64,000 nt of DNA from DATBGO01 sp963695645. GTDB lineage: Bacteria; Actinomycetota; Actinomycetes; Streptosporangiales; Streptosporangiaceae. Numbering within the stretch: position 1 is the stretch's first letter; every line of letters begins with the position of its first letter. This document shows, one piece after another, positions 32,685 through 41,866 of this stretch. The notes beneath the pieces are model-generated. The model ran no database searches. It was not told where the DNA came from and saw nothing but the letters and a program-made list of their open reading frames with translations. The position numbers were made by a program, and so were the translations under genes. Location: positions 186,001-250,000 of the forward strand of contig CAVOHC010000006.1 in NCBI GenBank assembly GCA_963695645.1, written 5' to 3'.

Positions 32685-34034
32685 GTGACCGAGCAAGCTC
32701 CCCCTGCCGACTCCCCGCGCGGTGGCGATAGCGCCGACGTGATCGTCGTCGGCGCCGGCCCGGCCGGCTCAGCGGTGGCGTTCTACCTCGCGACGGCGGG
32801 CCTGGACGTGCTGGTGCTGGAGAAGAGCCAGTTCCCGCGGGAGAAGGTCTGCGGCGACGGCCTGACCCCGCGGGCGGTCAAGGCGCTGACCGGGATGGGC
32901 GTGCCCATCGCCGAGGAGGACGGCTGGCTGCGCAACAAGGGCCTGCGGATTATCGGCGGGGGCGGCCGGATCGAGCTGCCTTGGCCGGAGCTGTCCAGCT
33001 ACCCGGGCTTCGGCCTGGTCCGCCACCGGCTGGATTTCGATGAGATCCTGGCCAGGCACGCGCAGAAGGCGGGCGCCCGGCTGCTGGAGGGGACCAACGT
33101 CACCGGGCCGATCCTCGACGACCGCACCGGATCGATCGTCGGGGTCACCGCGCGGCAGGCTCCGGCAGGCCAAGTGTCTGCCAGGACCGCGGACGGAGCC
33201 GGGCGGGCGGCTCCGTCAGGATTGGCAGGGCAGCGCCAGTTCCGGGCCCGTCTTGTCGTCGCCGCCGATGGGAATTCGTCACGGCTGTCGGTGTCGATGG
33301 GCCTGCGCAAGCGGGACGACCGGCCGCTCGGCGTCGCGGTGCGGACCTACTACACCAGCCCCCGCCACGACGACGACTACCTGGAGGCCTGGCTGGACCT
33401 GTGGGACGGCAGCTCGCTGCTGCCCGGTTACGGCTGGATCTTCGGGATGGGCGACGGGACGTCCAACGTCGGCCTCGGCCTGCTGAACACCAGCTCGGCG
33501 TTCGGCAACATCGACTATAAGGACCTGCTGAAGCGCTGGCTGGGCGCGATGCCGCAGGAATGGGGCTTCGGCGAGGAGAACAGGACCGAGCCGGTGCGCG
33601 GTGCAGCGCTGCCGATGGGGTTCAACAGGACGCCGCACTACACCAATCGCCTGCTGCTCGTCGGCGATGCGGGCGGCATGATCAACCCGTTCAACGGCGA
33701 GGGCATCGCCTACGCGCTCGAATCCGGCGAGATCGCAGCCAGGGTGATCGCGCAGGCGCTGGCCAGGCCGACAGCTGCTGGCGCCGAGATGGTGCTGCAG
33801 GGTTACCCGCGCGCGCTGAAGGATGCCTACGGCGGCTACTACACTCTCGGCCGCCAATTCGTGAAGCTGATCGGCCAGCCGTCGTTCATGCAGTTCGCGA
33901 CCAGGCACGGCGTCAAGCGCCCGGCCATCATGCGCATCACGATGAAGCTGCTCGGCAATCTGACCGAGACCCGCGGCGGCGACGCAGTGGATCGCATGGT
34001 TAACGCACTGTCTAAGATGACGCCGGCGGCATAG
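32685..34034 (+). CDS. menJ: Geranylgeranyl reductase-family FAD enzyme, probable menaquinone reductase
   Basis: A flavoprotein of 449 residues that probably saturates a double bond in the menaquinone side chain, as MenJ (Rv0561c) does in mycobacteria. VIVVGAGPAGSAVAFYLA is the N-terminal dinucleotide-binding motif, PREKVCGDGLTPRAV is the family signature, and LLVGDAGGMINPFNGEGIAY is the FAD-binding GD motif. A Gly/Ala-rich stretch at about 165-185 is variable. The GTG start lies just after the Rex operator. The gene leads into nuoA after 60 bases, so quinone tailoring and complex I appear co-regulated. Confidence 0.88.
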   Translation: MTEQAPPADSPRGGDSADVIVVGAGPAGSAVAFYLATAGLDVLVLEKSQFPREKVCGDGLTPRAVKALTGMGVPIAEEDGWLRNKGLRIIGGGGRIELPWPELSSYPGFGLVRHRLDFDEILARHAQKAGARLLEGTNVTGPILDDRTGSIVGVTARQAPAGQVSARTADGAGRAAPSGLAGQRQFRARLVVAADGNSSRLSVSMGLRKRDDRPLGVAVRTYYTSPRHDDDYLEAWLDLWDGSSLLPGYGWIFGMGDGTSNVGLGLLNTSSAFGNIDYKDLLKRWLGAMPQEWGFGEENRTEPVRGAALPMGFNRTPHYTNRLLLVGDAGGMINPFNGEGIAYALESGEIAARVIAQALARPTAAGAEMVLQGYPRALKDAYGGYYTLGRQFVKLIGQPSFMQFATRHGVKRPAIMRITMKLLGNLTETRGGDAVDRMVNALSKMTPAA

Positions 34035-34079
34035 CCAGCCGGACACAACTGCGCGGGCGGCCGCGCGCGGCAAGCCGAT

Positions 34080-34089
34080 AGGAGGTGAT
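34080..34089 (+). promoter_or_regulatory. Strong ribosome binding site of nuoA
   Basis: AGGAGGTGAT is a full Shine-Dalgarno match, 5 bases before the GTG start of nuoA. It fixes that start. Confidence 0.75.
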
Positions 34090-34094
34090 GGCCG

Positions 34095-34451
34095 GTGAGC
34101 CTTTATGTTCCGATCATCGTGCTGGGGGCACTCGCCGCGATTTTCGCCATCTTCTCGCTGGTCATGGGATCGCTGGCCGGCCCGAAGCGCTGGAACAGGG
34201 CCAAGCTCGAGGCTTACGAGTGCGGCATCGAGCCCACCCCGAGGCAAAGCGCCCTCCGCTTCCCGGTGAAGTACTACCTCACGGCGATGCTGTTCATCGT
34301 GTTCGACATCGAGATCATCTTCCTGTACCCCTGGGCGGTCGCCTTCGACCGGCTCGGCGCGTTCGGGCTGATCGAGATGGTCACGTTCATCGCCACGGTT
34401 CTTGTCGCGTACGCCTATGTCTGGCGGCGCGGCGGTCTGGAATGGGAATAG
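34095..34451 (+). CDS. nuoA: NADH-quinone oxidoreductase subunit A
   Basis: Membrane subunit of complex I at the hinge with the peripheral arm. Its 118 residues form three helices, with the conserved YECGIEPTPRQSA loop and FPVKYYLTAMLFIVFDIEIIF segments. First gene of the nuo series and preceded by an ideal ribosome binding site. nuoB starts 3 bases after its stop. Confidence 0.96.
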   Translation: MSLYVPIIVLGALAAIFAIFSLVMGSLAGPKRWNRAKLEAYECGIEPTPRQSALRFPVKYYLTAMLFIVFDIEIIFLYPWAVAFDRLGAFGLIEMVTFIATVLVAYAYVWRRGGLEWE

Positions 34452-34454
34452 CCC

Positions 34455-35051
34455 ATGGGTCTGGAAGAAAAGCTGCCGAGCGGGATCCTGCTGACCACTG
34501 TCGAGAAGGTGGCGGGGTATGCCCGTAAGAGCTCGGTCTGGCCTGCCACGTTCGGCCTGGCCTGCTGCGCGATAGAGCTGATGGCCACCGGCGGCCCCCG
34601 GCACGACCTGGCCAGGTTCGGCATGGAGCGGGCCTCGAACACGCCGCGCCAGGCCGATCTGATGATCGTGGCCGGGCGGGTGAGCCAGAAGATGGCGCCG
34701 GTGCTGCGGCAGATCTACGACCAGATGGCGGAGCCCAAGTGGGTCATCTCGATGGGGGTCTGCGCGTCGAGCGGCGGCATGTTCAACAACTACGCGATCG
34801 TGCAGGGCGTGGATCACATCGTCCCGGTCGACATCTACCTGCCCGGCTGCCCGCCGCGGCCGGAGATGCTCATCGACGCGATCATGAAGTTGCACGACAA
34901 GATCCAGAACATGAAGCTCGGCGCCAACCGCCAGCATCAGATCACCGAGCTGGAGGGGGCCAGGCTGCGGCGGCTGCCGCTGGTGCCAGGCAACCTGCCC
35001 GGCGGCGTGGCGGGCGCCACGCCGCAGCAGCAAGCGGAGGTGCAGCCGTGA
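34455..35051 (+). CDS. nuoB: NADH-quinone oxidoreductase subunit B
   Basis: Carries cluster N2, the last [4Fe-4S] centre before quinone. Its 198 residues include the tandem CC in TFGLACCAIELMATGG, then GRVSQKMAPVLRQIYDQM, CASSGGMFNNY and LPGCPPRPEMLIDAI, which supply the cluster Cys ligands. An extra C-terminal Gln/Pro tail is typical of actinobacteria. The stop overlaps the nuoC start. Confidence 0.97.
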   Translation: MGLEEKLPSGILLTTVEKVAGYARKSSVWPATFGLACCAIELMATGGPRHDLARFGMERASNTPRQADLMIVAGRVSQKMAPVLRQIYDQMAEPKWVISMGVCASSGGMFNNYAIVQGVDHIVPVDIYLPGCPPRPEMLIDAIMKLHDKIQNMKLGANRQHQITELEGARLRRLPLVPGNLPGGVAGATPQQQAEVQP

Positions 35052-35767
35052 CCCAGCCAGGGCAGGACGGCCAGAGTGACCCCGCCGAGGTCGCTGGCCG
35101 TGACCGGCTCGCCGAGCAGGTGGTCAGGACCGGCATGTTCGGCACCGAGACCACCGGCGACACGTCGGGCTACGGCGGCCTGCAGGTCAGGCGCCCGCCC
35201 CCGCTGTCGTCGCCGCGGCCCTACGGGTCCTACTTCGACGACGTGGCCGACGCGCTCGGGAGTTCACTCGAGCAGGCCGGGCTGAGCTTCGGTGCCGCGG
35301 TGGAACGGGTCGTCGCCGACCGCGGCGAGCTGACCTTGCACGTCCGCCGTGAGCACCTGCCCGCGGTCGCGGGCCGGCTGCGGGATGACCCGACGCTCGC
35401 CTTCGAGCTGTGCATGGGGGTCTCCGGCGTGCACTACCCGGCGGAGGCCGGCCGTGAGCTGCACGCCGTCTACCACCTGGCGTCGGTCGCCCGTAACCGG
35501 CGGCTGCGGCTCGAGGTGTCAGCCCCCGACGCCGACCCGCACATACCCACGGTGGTAGGCGTCTACCCGACGTGCGACTGGCATGAGCGGGAGACCTGGG
35601 ATTTCTTCGGGATCATCTTCGACGGGCACCCGGCGCTGACCAGGATCGAGATGCCCGATGACTGGAAGGGCCATCCGCAGCGGAAGGACTACCCGCTCGG
35701 CGGGATCCCGGTCGAGTACCGCGGCGCCACGGTGCCGCCGCCCGACGAGCGGAGGGCATACGAATGA
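35048..35767 (+). CDS. nuoC: NADH-quinone oxidoreductase subunit C
   Basis: Peripheral-arm 30-kDa subunit. Of 239 residues, about 60 at the N-terminus are a variable extension (FGTETTGDTSGYGGL). The core has LCMGVSGVHYP and ETWDFFGIIFDGHPALTRI, DDWKGHPQRKDYPLGG at the C-terminus. GTG 35048 overlaps the nuoB stop by 4 bp and is chosen over the longer open frame. Its stop overlaps nuoD. Confidence 0.95.
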   Translation: MTQPGQDGQSDPAEVAGRDRLAEQVVRTGMFGTETTGDTSGYGGLQVRRPPPLSSPRPYGSYFDDVADALGSSLEQAGLSFGAAVERVVADRGELTLHVRREHLPAVAGRLRDDPTLAFELCMGVSGVHYPAEAGRELHAVYHLASVARNRRLRLEVSAPDADPHIPTVVGVYPTCDWHERETWDFFGIIFDGHPALTRIEMPDDWKGHPQRKDYPLGGIPVEYRGATVPPPDERRAYE

Positions 35768-37101
35768 CCGCCCAGCCGGATTATGAAGCGGAGGGCCGCG
35801 TCTACACGGTCGGCGGCCAGGACTGGGACGAGATCGTCGCGGCCGCCGATGACGGCGACCGGCCTGGCGAGGAGCGCCTGGTCGTCAACATGGGCCCGCA
35901 GCACCCGTCCACCCACGGGGTGCTCAGGCTGATCCTCACGCTGGATGGCGAGACGGTGACCGAGCTCCGGCCGGTCGTCGGCTACCTGCACACCGGCATC
36001 GAGAAGAACATGGAGTTCCGCACCTGGACGCAGGGCGTGACGTTCTGCACCCGGATGGACTACCTGTCGCCGTTGTTCAACGAGACGGCGTTCTGCCTGG
36101 CCACCGAGCGGCTGCTGGGAATCGAGGACAGGGTTCCCGCGCGGGCGTCGGTCATCAGGGTGCTGATGATGGAGCTCAACCGGATCTCCTCGCACCTGAC
36201 GGCCATCGGGACCTTCGGCCTGGAGCTCGGTGCGACCACCGTGTTCCTCTACGGAATGCGCGAACGCGAGAAGGTGCTCGACCTGTTCGAGCTGATCACC
36301 GGGCTGCGGATGAACCACGCCTACATCCGGCCAGGCGGCGTGTCCCAGGACATGCCGTCCGGTGCCCTGGAGAAGGTACGCGAGTTCCTTGGCGTGATGC
36401 CCGGCCTGCTGTCCGAACTGCGCAGGCTGCTCGACGTCAACCCGCTCTACCTGGCCAGGACCAAGGGCATCGCCTATCTCGATCTGGCCGGCTGCATGTC
36501 GCTCGGCGTCACCGGCCCGATCCTGCGGTCCACCGGGCTGCCCTGGGACCTGCGCAAGAGCCAGCCGTACTGCGGCTACGAGACCTACGACTTCGACGTG
36601 CCCGTGCAGACCAGCTGCGACGGCTACGGCCGGTACCTGATCCGGATGGATGAGATGGACCAGTCGCTGCGGATCATCGAGCAGTGCGTGGACCGGCTGT
36701 CAGCCAGCAGGCCGGCCGACGACCCGGTGATGATCAGGGACGCTAAGATCGGCTGGCCCGCGCAGCTGGCTCTCGGCCCGGACGGCCTGGGCAACTCACC
36801 TGACCACATCGCCCACATCATGGGACAGTCGATGGAGGCGCTCATCCATCACTTCAAGCTGGTGACCGAGGGCTTCCGGGTGCCGGCCGGCCAGGTGTAC
36901 GCCGCGGTGGAATCGCCACGCGGCGAGCTCGGCTGCCATGCGGTCAGCGACGGCGGCACCAGGCCGTACCGGGTGCACTACCGCGATCCCTCGTTCACCA
37001 ATCTGCAGGCGGTCTCGGCGATGACCGAGGGCGGGATGATCGCCGACGTGATCGTGGCGGTGGCCAGCATTGATCCCGTGATGGGAGGGGTGGACAGGTG
37101 A
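35764..37101 (+). CDS. nuoD: NADH-quinone oxidoreductase subunit D
   Basis: The 49-kDa subunit, which forms the quinone site with NuoB. Its 445 residues contain NMGPQHPSTHGVLRLIL with the His that contacts quinone, GYLHTGIEKNMEFRTW, MNHAYIRPGGVSQD, and the C-terminal DPVMGGVDR that is invariant in the family. The ATG overlaps nuoC by 4 bp; the stop overlaps nuoE. Confidence 0.97.
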   Translation: MTAQPDYEAEGRVYTVGGQDWDEIVAAADDGDRPGEERLVVNMGPQHPSTHGVLRLILTLDGETVTELRPVVGYLHTGIEKNMEFRTWTQGVTFCTRMDYLSPLFNETAFCLATERLLGIEDRVPARASVIRVLMMELNRISSHLTAIGTFGLELGATTVFLYGMREREKVLDLFELITGLRMNHAYIRPGGVSQDMPSGALEKVREFLGVMPGLLSELRRLLDVNPLYLARTKGIAYLDLAGCMSLGVTGPILRSTGLPWDLRKSQPYCGYETYDFDVPVQTSCDGYGRYLIRMDEMDQSLRIIEQCVDRLSASRPADDPVMIRDAKIGWPAQLALGPDGLGNSPDHIAHIMGQSMEALIHHFKLVTEGFRVPAGQVYAAVESPRGELGCHAVSDGGTRPYRVHYRDPSFTNLQAVSAMTEGGMIADVIVAVASIDPVMGGVDR

Positions 37102-37766
37102 TTGACCGCGCCAGGCTGGCCGCGGATGCCGGGCAGATCATCGCCAGGTACCCGCGGTCGCGGTCCGCGCTGCTGCCGCTGCTGCACCTGGTCCAGGCCG
37201 AGGAAGGGTTCGTGTCGCAGGACGGGATCGCGTACTGCGCCGAGCAGCTCGGCCTCAGCGAGGCGGAGGTCACCGCGGTCGTGTCGTTCTACACGATGTA
37301 CAAGCGGCAGCCGGTCGGCGAGTATCACGTGGGCGTGTGCACCAACACGCTGTGCGCGATCATGGGCGGCGACACGATCCTCGCCGACCTGCAGGAGCAC
37401 CTTGGTGTCGGCACCGACGAGCCAACGCCGGACGGCAAGGTCTCGGTCGAGCACGTGGAGTGCAATGCCGCCTGTGACTACGCCCCCGTCGTGATGGTCA
37501 ACTGGGAATTCTTCGACGACATGACACCCCAGTCGGCCAGGGGCCTGGTCGACGGGCTGCGCGCGGGCGCGGACATCGCCCCGTCCCGCGGCGCGCCGCG
37601 GCTGTGTACCTGGCGGCAGGCGGCGAGGATCCTGGCGGGCTTCCCCGACGGCCAGGCGGCCGACGGCCACACCGCCGGCCACGGCACCCTGGCCGGCCTC
37701 CGCATCGCAAAAGAGCACGGCTGGACGCCCGAGCCCGGTGATCAGAGAAGCGAGGTGCAGCAGTGA
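37098..37766 (+). CDS. nuoE: NADH-quinone oxidoreductase subunit E
   Basis: 24-kDa subunit with a thioredoxin-like [2Fe-2S] cluster (N1a). VGVCTNTLCAIMGG and VEHVECNAACDYAPVVMVN give four Cys ligands. Of 222 residues the last 60 are a variable Ala/Gly extension. The stop overlaps the GTG of the small duplicated ORF ahead of nuoF rather than nuoF itself. Confidence 0.95.
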   Translation: MIDRARLAADAGQIIARYPRSRSALLPLLHLVQAEEGFVSQDGIAYCAEQLGLSEAEVTAVVSFYTMYKRQPVGEYHVGVCTNTLCAIMGGDTILADLQEHLGVGTDEPTPDGKVSVEHVECNAACDYAPVVMVNWEFFDDMTPQSARGLVDGLRAGADIAPSRGAPRLCTWRQAARILAGFPDGQAADGHTAGHGTLAGLRIAKEHGWTPEPGDQRSEVQQ

Positions 37767-37918
37767 CCGCAGGAATGCCGGATGCGACGGCCGGCTCGCC
37801 GGCCCGAGCGGACGGCACGGGGGTTCCGGGGGGCGGAGCCCCCAGGTCTGGGGGTCCGGGGGTCGCCGTCCGGCAGCCGGAGGACTCCCCGCAGACGAGC
37901 CCGGGAGGCGCGCGATGA
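37763..37918 (+). CDS. Small ORF made by duplication of the nuoF 5' end
   Basis: A 51-residue ORF that starts with GTG over the nuoE stop and ends with TGA overlapping the nuoF ATG. Its first 34 residues (GMPDATAGSPARADGTGVPG and onward) repeat the N-terminus of NuoF almost exactly, because the DNA is duplicated 152 bp downstream; then the frame continues to a different end. Translation probably only carries ribosomes from nuoE to nuoF. Alternatively it is a free N-terminal peptide without function. Confidence 0.45.
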   Translation: MTAGMPDATAGSPARADGTGVPGGGAPRSGGPGVAVRQPEDSPQTSPGGAR

Positions 37919-38067
37919 CCGCGGATATGCCGGATGCGACGGCCGGCTCGCCGGCCCGAGCGGACGGCACGGGGGTTCCGGGGGGCGGAGCCCCCCGGTC
38001 TGGGGGTCCGGGGGTCGGCCCCCGGGCTAGCACTGGGGTTCCGGGGGTCGGCCCCCGGGCTAGCACC
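37763..38067 (+). repeat. Nested tandem duplications at the nuoF start
   Basis: The segment 37763-37865 recurs at 37915-38017 (152-bp period); 37775-37865 and 37927-38017 differ at one base. Inside the second copy a 33-bp unit (38002-38034, 38035-38067) is itself duplicated. The repeats contain self-complementary cores such as GGGGGCGGAGCCCCC, so strong hairpins are possible around the start codon. Confidence 0.9.
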
Positions 38068-39363
38068 GTACTCACGCCCGTGCTCACCGCGCGGTGGGAC
38101 GAGCCTGACTCGTTCACGCTGGCCGGCTACCGGCGGACCGGTGGGTACCAGGGGCTGGCCAAGGCGCTGCACACGGATCCGGACGAGATCATCAAGATGG
38201 TGAAGGAGTCCGGGCTGCGCGGCCGCGGCGGCGCCGGCTTCCCGACCGGGACCAAGTGGGGCTTCATCCCGCAGGGCGACGGGAAGCCGCACTACCTGGT
38301 GGTGAACGCTGACGAGTCGGAGCCTGGCACCTGCAAGGACATCCCGACCATGCTGGCCACCCCGCACGCGCTGATCGAGGGCGCGATCATCGCCGCGTAC
38401 GCGATCAGGGCGCGGCTCGCGTTCATCTATGTGCGCGGCGAGGTGCTGCACGTGATCCGCAGGCTGCACCACGCGGTCGCCGAGGCCTACGACGCCGGCT
38501 TCCTGGGCAGCAACATCATGGATTCCGACTTCAGCCTGGACATCGTCGTGCACGCGGGGGCGGGCGCCTACGAGTGCGGCGAGGAGACCGCGCTGCTCGA
38601 CTCGCTGGAGGGCTTCCGCGGCCAGCCCCGGCTCAAGCCGCCGTTCCCGGCGATCGCCGGCCTGTACGCCTGCCCCACGGTGGTCAACAACGTGGAGTCG
38701 ATCGCCAGCGTCCCGTTCATCGTGCGCCACGGCGCCGCCGAGTTCGCCGCGCTCGGGACGGAGAAGTCCAAGGGCTTCGGCATCTTCTCGCTCACCGGGC
38801 ACGTGACCACCCCGGGCCAGTACGAGGCGCCGCTCGGCGTCACCCTGCGCGAGCTGCTCGAGCTGTCCGGCGGCGTCCGGGCCGGGCACCGGCTGAAGTT
38901 CTGGACCCCGGGCGGGTCGTCCACCCCGATCTTCACCGACGAGCACCTGGACGTGCCGCTGGACTTCGAGGCGGTCGGCGCGGCCGGGTCCATGCTCGGC
39001 ACCCGAGCGCTGCAGATCTTCGACGAGACCACCTGCATCATCCGCGCCACGCTGCGCTGGACCGAGTTTTACGAGCACGAGTCGTGCGGCAAGTGCACGC
39101 CGTGCCGCGAGGGCACCTACTGGATGGTCCAGGTCCTGGAGCAGCTGGAACGCGGCGAAGGCAGCGACGACGACCTGGATAAGCTGCTCGACATCTGCGA
39201 CAACATCATCGGCCGCGCGTTCTGCCCGTTCGGCGACGGCGCCATCAGCCCGGTCATATCGTCGATCAAGTACTTCAGGGATGAGTACATCGAGCACCGC
39301 AAGCGCGGCGGCTGCCCGTTCGACCCCGCGGCTTCCACGCTGTTCGCCGGAGCCGGAAGGTGA
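37915..39363 (+). CDS. nuoF: NADH-quinone oxidoreductase subunit F
   Basis: NADH-binding subunit with FMN and cluster N3. Its 482 residues contain GRGGAGFPTGTKWGF (NADH site), VNADESEPGTCKD (FMN site), YECGEETALLDSLEG and ESCGKCTPCREGTYWM plus a later Cys in RAFCPFGDG for the [4Fe-4S] cluster. The first 50 residues are a Gly/Pro-rich extension encoded by the duplicated repeat and are not part of the conserved fold, which starts near VLTPVLTARW. ATG 37915 overlaps the stop of the small duplicated ORF. Confidence 0.94.
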   Translation: MTADMPDATAGSPARADGTGVPGGGAPRSGGPGVGPRASTGVPGVGPRASTVLTPVLTARWDEPDSFTLAGYRRTGGYQGLAKALHTDPDEIIKMVKESGLRGRGGAGFPTGTKWGFIPQGDGKPHYLVVNADESEPGTCKDIPTMLATPHALIEGAIIAAYAIRARLAFIYVRGEVLHVIRRLHHAVAEAYDAGFLGSNIMDSDFSLDIVVHAGAGAYECGEETALLDSLEGFRGQPRLKPPFPAIAGLYACPTVVNNVESIASVPFIVRHGAAEFAALGTEKSKGFGIFSLTGHVTTPGQYEAPLGVTLRELLELSGGVRAGHRLKFWTPGGSSTPIFTDEHLDVPLDFEAVGAAGSMLGTRALQIFDETTCIIRATLRWTEFYEHESCGKCTPCREGTYWMVQVLEQLERGEGSDDDLDKLLDICDNIIGRAFCPFGDGAISPVISSIKYFRDEYIEHRKRGGCPFDPAASTLFAGAGR

Positions 39364-39370
39364 TGCGCCG

Positions 39371-41866
39371 ATGACCGTGCAGACTCCGGGGAACTCCGGT
39401 GCGGCGCTGGCCAGGCCGGCCGACAGCGTGAGCGTGACCATCGACGGCTTCGAGATCACCGTGCCCAAGGGCACGCTGGTGATCCGGGCCGCCGAGCTGC
39501 TCGGCATCCAGGTACCGCGGTTCTGCGATCACCCGCTGCTCGCGCCGATCGGCGCCTGCAGGCAGTGCCTCGTCCAGATCGAGGGCCAGCCCAAGCCGCC
39601 GGCCTCCTGCACCACGACCTGCACCGACGGGATGGTCGTCCGCACCCAGCTGACGTCCAAGATCGCCGAGAAGGCGCAGCGCGGCGTGATGGAGATGCTG
39701 CTCGTCAACCATCCGCTTGACTGCCCCATGTGCGACAAGGGCGGCGAGTGCCCGCTGCAGAATCAGGCCATGTCCACCGGACAGGGCGAGACCAGGTTCA
39801 ACGGCCACAAGCGGACGTTCGCCAAGCCGGTGCCGTTGTCGGCCCAGGTGCTGCTGGACAGGGAACGCTGCGTGCAGTGCGCCCGGTGCACCAGGTTCGC
39901 TGATCAGATCGCCGGTGACCCGCTGATCGAGCTGATCGAGCGCGGGCCGCAGGAGCAGATCGCGATCGCTGACGGAGTGCCTTTCGACTCTTATTTCTCC
40001 GGGAACACTATCCAGATCTGCCCGGTCGGCGCGCTGACCAGCGTGTCCTACCGGTTCCGCGCCAGGCCGTACGATCTGGTGTCGACGCCGAGCGTGTGCG
40101 AGCACTGCGCCTCGGGCTGCAGGCAGCGGACCGACCATCGGCGCGGCGCGGTGACCAGGCGGCTGGCAGGCAACGATCCGCAGGTCAACGAGGAATGGAA
40201 CTGCGACAAGGGCCGGTGGGCGTTCACCTACGCGACCCAGCCGGACCGGCTGGTCACGCCCCTGGTCAGGGACGAGTCCGGGATGCTGGTGCCCGCATCG
40301 TGGCCGGAGGCCGTGGCCGCCGCCGCGGCCGGGCTGCTGGCCGCCCGGGGCAGCGCGGGCGTGCTCACCGGCGGTCGGCTCACCCTGGAAGACGCCTACG
40401 CCTACGCGAAGTTCGCCAGGGTGGCACTGGGCAGTAACGACATCGACATGCGAGCCCGGCCGCATTCGGCCGAGGAGACCCAGTTCCTGGCCGACAACGT
40501 CGCCGGCCGCCGGTCCGGCGTCAGCTACGCGAGCCTGCAGCGGGCACCCGCGGTGCTGCTGGCCGGGTTCGAGCCGCAGGATGAGTCGCCGATCGTGTTC
40601 CTGCGGCTGCGCAAGGCAGCCAGGGCCCGGCGCATCGCCGTGTACTCGCTGGCCGCGCTGGCCAGCGCCGGGCTTGACCGGCTGTCCGGCGTGCTGCTGC
40701 CGGTGGTGCCGGGAGGCGAGGCGGCCGCGCTCGGCAGCCTCGCCGACGGCATCGACCTGGATGACGCGGGCCGCACCGCGGCCCGCGCGCTGAGCCAGCC
40801 CGGCGCGGTGATCCTGGCTGGCGAGCGGCTGGCCGAGGTGCCTGGCGCGCTGATCGCAGTTGCCAGGCTAGCCGATCAGACCGGAGCCGAGCTGGCCTGG
40901 ATCCCGCGCCGGGCAGGCGAGCGCGGTGCGATCGAGGCCGGCGCACTGCCGACCCTGCTGCCTGGCGGCCGTCCGGTCACCGACCCCGCCGCGCGGGCCG
41001 AGGTGGCCAGGACGTGGGGGGTGGCGGCGCTGCCCGCTGACCCCGGCATGGAAACCGCGCAGATCCTGGCCGCGGCCGAGACTGGCGAGCTCGGCGCGCT
41101 GGTCGTCGCCGGTGTCGACCCGGCCGACCTGCCCGACCCTGAGGCCGCGCTGCGCGCCCTCGAGGCTGCTCCCTTCATCGTCAGCCTTGAGCTGCGGGTC
41201 AGCGCCGTGACCGACCGGGCGGATGTCGTTTTCCCGGTGGCGGCGGTCGCGGAGAAGCCGGGCACCTTCGTGAATTGGGAGGGCAGGCCCGGCACCTTCG
41301 GCGCCGCGCTGCAGGTCCCGGCGGCCCGGTCCGACCTGCAGATACTCGCCGCGATCGCCGACGCGATGGACGTGCACCTGGCACTGCCGGACGCCGCGGC
41401 CGCGATCCGCGAGTTCAATCAGCTGGCCGGGCTGAGGCCGGCCGCGGCCGGCCCGAGGGCCGGCCGGGCCGGTGCCACCGCCGGGGGCGGCGCGGTGTAC
41501 GCGCCCGTGCCGTCCGGCCAGATCGGCCACCTCGGCCGCCCGCATCCGGGCCCCGGCCATGCGGTGCTGGCGACCTGGCATAATCTTCTCGACGTCGGCC
41601 GGATGCAGGACGGCGAGCCGAACCTGGCAGGCACGGCCCGCGCCAGCGTCGCGAAGATGTCGGCGGCGACCGCGGCGGAGACCGGAGCCGCCGAAGGCGA
41701 TAAGGTCACCGTGGCCACCGACCGGGGCGAGATCACCGTCCCACTGCAGATCGCCGACATGCCGGACCGGGTCGTCTGGCTGCCGGCCAACTCGGCCGGC
41801 TGCGCGGTCCGCGGCGGGCTGGGCGCGGGCCACGGCACCCTAGTTATGGTGAGGAGCGCGGAATGA
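39371..41866 (+). CDS. nuoG: NADH-quinone oxidoreductase subunit G
   Basis: The 75-kDa subunit (831 residues). The N-terminal [2Fe-2S] ferredoxin domain has PRFCDHPLLAPIGACRQC. It is followed by HPLDCPMCDKGGECPLQ, RCVQCARCTRF and SVCEHCASGCRQR for the [4Fe-4S] clusters. From about residue 300 it has a molybdopterin-oxidoreductase-like domain without cofactor. A variable Ala/Gly linker lies near 700. ATG 39371 is chosen by position 8 bases after the nuoF stop. Its stop overlaps nuoH. Confidence 0.95.
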   Translation: MTVQTPGNSGAALARPADSVSVTIDGFEITVPKGTLVIRAAELLGIQVPRFCDHPLLAPIGACRQCLVQIEGQPKPPASCTTTCTDGMVVRTQLTSKIAEKAQRGVMEMLLVNHPLDCPMCDKGGECPLQNQAMSTGQGETRFNGHKRTFAKPVPLSAQVLLDRERCVQCARCTRFADQIAGDPLIELIERGPQEQIAIADGVPFDSYFSGNTIQICPVGALTSVSYRFRARPYDLVSTPSVCEHCASGCRQRTDHRRGAVTRRLAGNDPQVNEEWNCDKGRWAFTYATQPDRLVTPLVRDESGMLVPASWPEAVAAAAAGLLAARGSAGVLTGGRLTLEDAYAYAKFARVALGSNDIDMRARPHSAEETQFLADNVAGRRSGVSYASLQRAPAVLLAGFEPQDESPIVFLRLRKAARARRIAVYSLAALASAGLDRLSGVLLPVVPGGEAAALGSLADGIDLDDAGRTAARALSQPGAVILAGERLAEVPGALIAVARLADQTGAELAWIPRRAGERGAIEAGALPTLLPGGRPVTDPAARAEVARTWGVAALPADPGMETAQILAAAETGELGALVVAGVDPADLPDPEAALRALEAAPFIVSLELRVSAVTDRADVVFPVAAVAEKPGTFVNWEGRPGTFGAALQVPAARSDLQILAAIADAMDVHLALPDAAAAIREFNQLAGLRPAAAGPRAGRAGATAGGGAVYAPVPSGQIGHLGRPHPGPGHAVLATWHNLLDVGRMQDGEPNLAGTARASVAKMSAATAAETGAAEGDKVTVATDRGEITVPLQIADMPDRVVWLPANSAGCAVRGGLGAGHGTLVMVRSAE

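Noticed and set aside
33279..35033. Long minus-strand open frame opposite menJ, nuoA and nuoB
   Set aside because: Antisense shadow: the plus strand encodes clear conserved proteins there and the minus-strand product has no recognisable features.
37498..39507. 669-codon minus-strand open frame opposite nuoE-nuoG
   Set aside because: Antisense shadow of conserved nuo genes; long only because stop codons are rare at this base composition.
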